Origin: Lentzea aerocolonigenes
GTDB taxonomy: Bacteria > Actinomycetota > Actinomycetes > Mycobacteriales > Pseudonocardiaceae
DNA: 64,000 bases
Reading direction: 5' to 3'
NCBI RefSeq assembly: GCF_000974445.1
Contig: NZ_BBOJ01000002.1
Location: 124,001 to 188,000, forward strand
Shown one piece after another: positions 61,221-64,000 of this stretch. A model generated the notes under the pieces. It saw only the letters and a list, made by a program, of their open reading frames with translations. It was not told the origin of the DNA and made no database searches. Each line of letters begins with the position of its first letter. Positions within the stretch are counted from its first letter, which is position 1. Made by a program: the position numbers and the translations under genes.

Positions 61221-61828
61221 AGCGTCACGCTGCGGTCGGCGACCGCCTCGACGAGCTCCTGGTCGTGCGACGCGAACACCACGGCCACCCCGGCCGCCTT
61301 CTCCGCTTCGAGCCGCTCCCGCAGCCACGTCCGCCCCTGCACGTCGAGCCGCTGTTCCGGTTCGTCCAGCACCAGCAGGCCGTGCGGCCGCACGAAGCAC
61401 GAGGCGAGCCCCAGGCGGTGCCGCTGCCCGCTGGACAACGTCGGTGGCAGCTTGTCCCTCACCACGTCCAGCCCCAGCTCCCCCAGCACGTCGAGCACCG
61501 CGCGTTCCGGCTCCGGGGTGCCGTGCAGCCACGCCAGCAGCCGCAGGTGCTCGACCACCGACACGTCCGGGAAGTAGTCCGCGTCGTCGAGCAGCGAGGC
61601 GGTCAGGGCCCGGAACGACGCGGAGGCCTCGTCGCGCGGCACGCCGTCGACCAGCACCTCACCGCTGTCCTGCGGCTCGGCCCCGACCAGGCACTTCAGC
61701 AGCGTCGACTTGCCGGAGCCGTTGCTGCCGACGACGGCGACCGCTTCCCCCGCCCCCGCGGTGAACGTCAGTGCCGAGAACACGGGGTCGTCGCCGTAGC
61801 TCTTGCGGACGTCCCGCACCTCAAGCAT
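61217..61828 (-). CDS. ABC transporter ATP-binding protein
   Basis: The 203-residue protein has Walker A GSNGSGKST, signature LSSGQ, Walker B LLVLDEPE and H-loop SHD. It is short (no extra domains) and should pair with the DUF6297 protein as a complete small exporter. ATG 61828 is a firm start. Confidence 0.93.
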   Translation of the reverse strand: MLEVRDVRKSYGDDPVFSALTFTAGAGEAVAVVGSNGSGKSTLLKCLVGAEPQDSGEVLVDGVPRDEASASFRALTASLLDDADYFPDVSVVEHLRLLAWLHGTPEPERAVLDVLGELGLDVVRDKLPPTLSSGQRHRLGLASCFVRPHGLLVLDEPEQRLDVQGRTWLRERLEAEKAAGVAVVFASHDQELVEAVADRSVTL

Positions 61829-61875
61829 GTGATCAGCGTAATGGGAATAGCTCGCCCGCCCGTGCGTTAAGGTAG

Positions 61876-61887
61876 ATGCAAACGCAT
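61876..61887. promoter_or_regulatory. Inverted repeat ATGC-AAAC-GCAT before the luciferase-like gene
   Basis: A 4+4+4 palindrome lies about 30 bp upstream of the GTG start of the luciferase-like gene. It could be the binding site of the MarR protein encoded in the same operon. Confidence 0.35.
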
Positions 61888-61915
61888 GGAACTCAGATCG
61901 AAGGAGGCGGGGACC

Positions 61916-63073
61916 GTGCAGTTCGGAGTGTTCTCGGTGAGCGACATCACCAGGGACCCGGTCAGCGGCGAAACCCCCAGCGAGGCCGAGCGCATCGACG
62001 CCATCGTCCAGATCGCGGAGAAGGCCGAGGAGGTCGGGCTCGACGTGTTCGCGATCGGCGAGCACCACAACCCGCCGTTCTTCTCGTCCGCGCCCACCAC
62101 GCTGCTCGCCCACATCGCGGCGAAGACGAAGAAGCTGATCGTCAGCACCGCGACGACGCTGATCACCACCAACGACCCGGTGCGCATCGCGGAGGAGTAC
62201 GCGATGCTGCAGCACCTGGCCAAGGGCCGCATGGACCTGATGCTGGGCCGCGGCAACACCGCGCCGGTCTACCCGTGGTTCGGTCAGGACATCCGGCAGA
62301 GCCTGCCGCTGGCGCTGGAGAACTACAACCTCCTGCACCGGTTGTGGCGCGAGGACGTCGTGGACTGGGAAGGGAAGTTCCGCACGCCGTTGCAGGGCTT
62401 CACCTCCACGCCACGGCCGTTGGACGACGTGCCGCCGTTCGTGTGGCACGGCTCGATCCGCACGCCGGAGATCGCGGAGCAGGCCGCCTACTACGGCGAC
62501 GGCTTCTTCGCGAACAACATCTTCTGGCCGAAAGAGCACTACATGCGCCTGATCAAGTTCTACCGCCAGCGGTACGCGCACTACGGCCACGGCACGGAGA
62601 AGCAGGCCGTCGTCGGCCTGGGTGGTCAGGCGTACATCGCCAAGCGGTCGCAGGACGCGATCAAGGAGTTCCGCCCGTACTTCAACGAGGCCCCGGTCTA
62701 CGGGCACGGCCCGAAGATGGAGGACTTCATGGAGATGACGCCTCTGTCGGTCGGCAGCCCGCAGGAGGTCATCGACAAGACGCTGACCTTCCGCGAGCAC
62801 TTCGGCGACTACCAGCGCCAGATGTTCCTGATGGACCACGCGGGACTTCCGTTGAAAACCGTGCTGAACCAGCTCGACCTGCTGGGCGAGGAGGTGGTTC
62901 CGGTGCTGCGCAAGGAGATCGAGTCGCGCCAGGACCCGGAGACCGCCAAGCCGCCGACGCACGCCCTGCGCGTCAAGGAGAAGTACGGCGACAAGCCCGC
63001 GCGTCAGCCCAGGCCCAACGCCAACCGCGGCGACAACGTCACGGGCGGCTCGCCCTACCAGGACGCCGAGTAA
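61916..63073 (+). CDS. LLM-class FMN-dependent monooxygenase (CE1758 type)
   Basis: The 385-residue TIM-barrel protein starts at GTG 61916 with AAGGAGG ten bases upstream (ATG 61886 lacks this). Features: FGVFSVSDITRDPVSG, FAIGEHHNPPFFSSAP, LGRGNTAPVYPWFG and GDGFFANNIFWP. It is of the CE1758 family, found with a partner FMN reductase of the CE1759 family. The reductase supplies reduced flavin (63500). Substrate is unknown. Confidence 0.88.
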   Translation: MQFGVFSVSDITRDPVSGETPSEAERIDAIVQIAEKAEEVGLDVFAIGEHHNPPFFSSAPTTLLAHIAAKTKKLIVSTATTLITTNDPVRIAEEYAMLQHLAKGRMDLMLGRGNTAPVYPWFGQDIRQSLPLALENYNLLHRLWREDVVDWEGKFRTPLQGFTSTPRPLDDVPPFVWHGSIRTPEIAEQAAYYGDGFFANNIFWPKEHYMRLIKFYRQRYAHYGHGTEKQAVVGLGGQAYIAKRSQDAIKEFRPYFNEAPVYGHGPKMEDFMEMTPLSVGSPQEVIDKTLTFREHFGDYQRQMFLMDHAGLPLKTVLNQLDLLGEEVVPVLRKEIESRQDPETAKPPTHALRVKEKYGDKPARQPRPNANRGDNVTGGSPYQDAE

Positions 63074-63077
63074 GACC

Positions 63078-63503
63078 ATGACCCGCGCGAACGAGGCGTG
63101 GGAGTCGCTCATGAAGGCCTACGCCGTGTTGATGAAGCAGTTCAACGCGGAGGACGTCTGGGGCGAGCTCACCATGCGGGAGTACGACGTGCTGTACCAG
63201 CTGTCCAAGTGCGACAGTCCGCTCAGGCTGAGCGAACTGAACCGCCACGTGCTGCTGAGCCAGCCCGCTCTGTCCCGCATGGTCGACCGCCTGGTCGAAC
63301 GCGGCCTGGTCGAACGGTGCCCGGATCAGGGCGACCGCCGGGGTGTGCGCCTGTCGCTCACCCCGGCGGGCCGCGAGACCCAGCGAGCCATCGGCCGCCC
63401 GCACGCCCGCAGCGTCACGCGCGCCCTGAGCGTGCTGACGCCAGAGGAAATCGCACAGCTAGCCGTGATCACCGGCAAACTGGCCGGAAACGAGGAGAAA
63501 TGA
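63078..63503 (+). CDS. MarR-family transcriptional regulator
   Basis: The 141-residue protein has a MarR winged helix (LTMREYDVLYQLSKCDSPLRLSELNRHVLLSQPALSRMVDRLVERGLVER in parts) followed by the wing DRRGVRLSLTPAG. It is between the monooxygenase (4 bp gap) and the flavin reductase (4-bp overlap) and probably regulates that operon. Confidence 0.92.
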   Translation: MTRANEAWESLMKAYAVLMKQFNAEDVWGELTMREYDVLYQLSKCDSPLRLSELNRHVLLSQPALSRMVDRLVERGLVERCPDQGDRRGVRLSLTPAGRETQRAIGRPHARSVTRALSVLTPEEIAQLAVITGKLAGNEEK

Positions 63504-64000
63504 CCACACAGTTCCAGCTCGTGGTGGTGTCGGCCGGCACGAGCGACCCGTCGTCCACGCGCCTGCTCGCCGACCGCGTCGCCCAGCGCGTCGCCACGCT
63601 CGGCACCCAGAAGAAGCTCACCGTCGACGTCCAGACGATCGAGCTGCGCGAACTGGCTGGCGAGATCGCGAACGCCCTGGTGTCCAACCACATCGGCGCC
63701 CGTCTGCAGAAGGCGATCACCGCCCTGCAGCACGCCGACGGCATCGTCGCGAGCACGCCGGTCTACAAGGCGGGCGCGAGCGGACTGTTCACGTCGTTCT
63801 TCCAGATCCTCGACAACGACCTCCTGATCGCGAAGCCGGTCGTGCTGGCCGCCACCGCCGGAACCGCACGGCACGCGCTCGTGGTCGACGACCAGATGCG
63901 CGGCCTGTTCGCCTACCTGCGCACCGTCGTGGTGCCGACGTCACTGTTCGCGGCGACCGAGGACTGGACGGACACGGGGCTGAACAAGCGCATCGACCGC
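63500..64000 (+). CDS. NADPH-dependent FMN reductase (CE1759 type), 3' end outside window
   Basis: ATG 63500 overlaps the MarR stop (ATGA), with GAGGAG upstream. The visible 167 residues show the flavodoxin-like FMN reductase pattern: VVVSAGTSDPSSTRLLADRVA, DGIVASTPVYKAGASGLFTSFFQILD. It is the CE1759-type partner of the CE1758-like monooxygenase in this operon and should supply FMNH2. The C-terminus lies outside the window. Confidence 0.9.
   Translation, partial: MTTQFQLVVVSAGTSDPSSTRLLADRVAQRVATLGTQKKLTVDVQTIELRELAGEIANALVSNHIGARLQKAITALQHADGIVASTPVYKAGASGLFTSFFQILDNDLLIAKPVVLAATAGTARHALVVDDQMRGLFAYLRTVVVPTSLFAATEDWTDTGLNKRIDR

Overview
The window is high-GC DNA with an actinomycete style: many GTG starts, GTGA/ATGA stop-start overlaps, probable leaderless promoters, ECF sigma factors paired with membrane proteins, CU044_5270 and DUF6297 proteins, and a CE1758/CE1759 flavin pair. 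Together with the secreted plant-polysaccharide enzymes this points to a soil Pseudonocardiales-type bacterium (Lentzea, Saccharothrix or Amycolatopsis relatives). The genus is an inference. I saw no rRNA, tRNA, phage, insertion sequence or CRISPR array.

1-14 kb is a secreted plant cell-wall degradation block: a PL9-like pectate lyase (cut by the window edge), a PL11 rhamnogalacturonan lyase, a GH74 xyloglucanase with a CBM2, a GH30 enzyme resembling endo-beta-1,6-galactanases, a BNR_4 beta-propeller enzyme, and a GH2 beta-galactosidase with an inserted LamG domain. The set fits attack on pectin (RG-I), xyloglucan and type II arabinogalactan. 14.2-18.6 kb holds an operon of a stand-alone adenylation enzyme, a six-helix membrane flavoreductase and a crotonase, followed directly by an ECF sigma factor and a zinc-type anti-sigma factor. 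The first two look like a split version of the fungal redox protein TmpL.

18.6-37.4 kb is sugar import and processing. A minus-strand operon encodes two ABC permeases, a binding lipoprotein, a Gfo/Idh/MocA dehydrogenase, a DUF6807 protein and a cupin. A plus-strand operon encodes a second permease pair, binding lipoprotein and GH38 alpha-mannosidase, followed by an aldose 1-epimerase. Neither has an ABC ATPase, so a shared MsiK-type ATPase elsewhere is likely. The two transporter promoters carry near-identical GGAAARCGCTTTCC operators. A Tat-exported PAP2 phosphatase and an unrecognised cytosolic protein, possibly an alpha-toroid enzyme, lie between them.

37.4-64 kb is mixed: neutral ceramidase, EamA exporter with LysR regulator, DUF1963 protein, argininosuccinate synthase, NPP1-type protein, TetR with two SDRs, deacetylase/MOSC/MsrA/AI-2E run, HxlR, FAD monooxygenase, DUF4142 with MarR, TetR, ECF sigma with CU044_5270 protein, GNAT, a LexA paralogue, LysR with DJ-1/PfpI protein, an AbiEii-like nucleotidyltransferase, an ABC exporter pair, and a luciferase-like monooxygenase, MarR and FMN reductase operon cut by the window end.

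Cross-cutting signal: clusters of TCGAAC/GTTCGA boxes, often 9-11 bp apart, lie upstream of most of the degradation genes, the TmpL-like operon and the first transporter operon. They suggest one unidentified regulator linking these functions.
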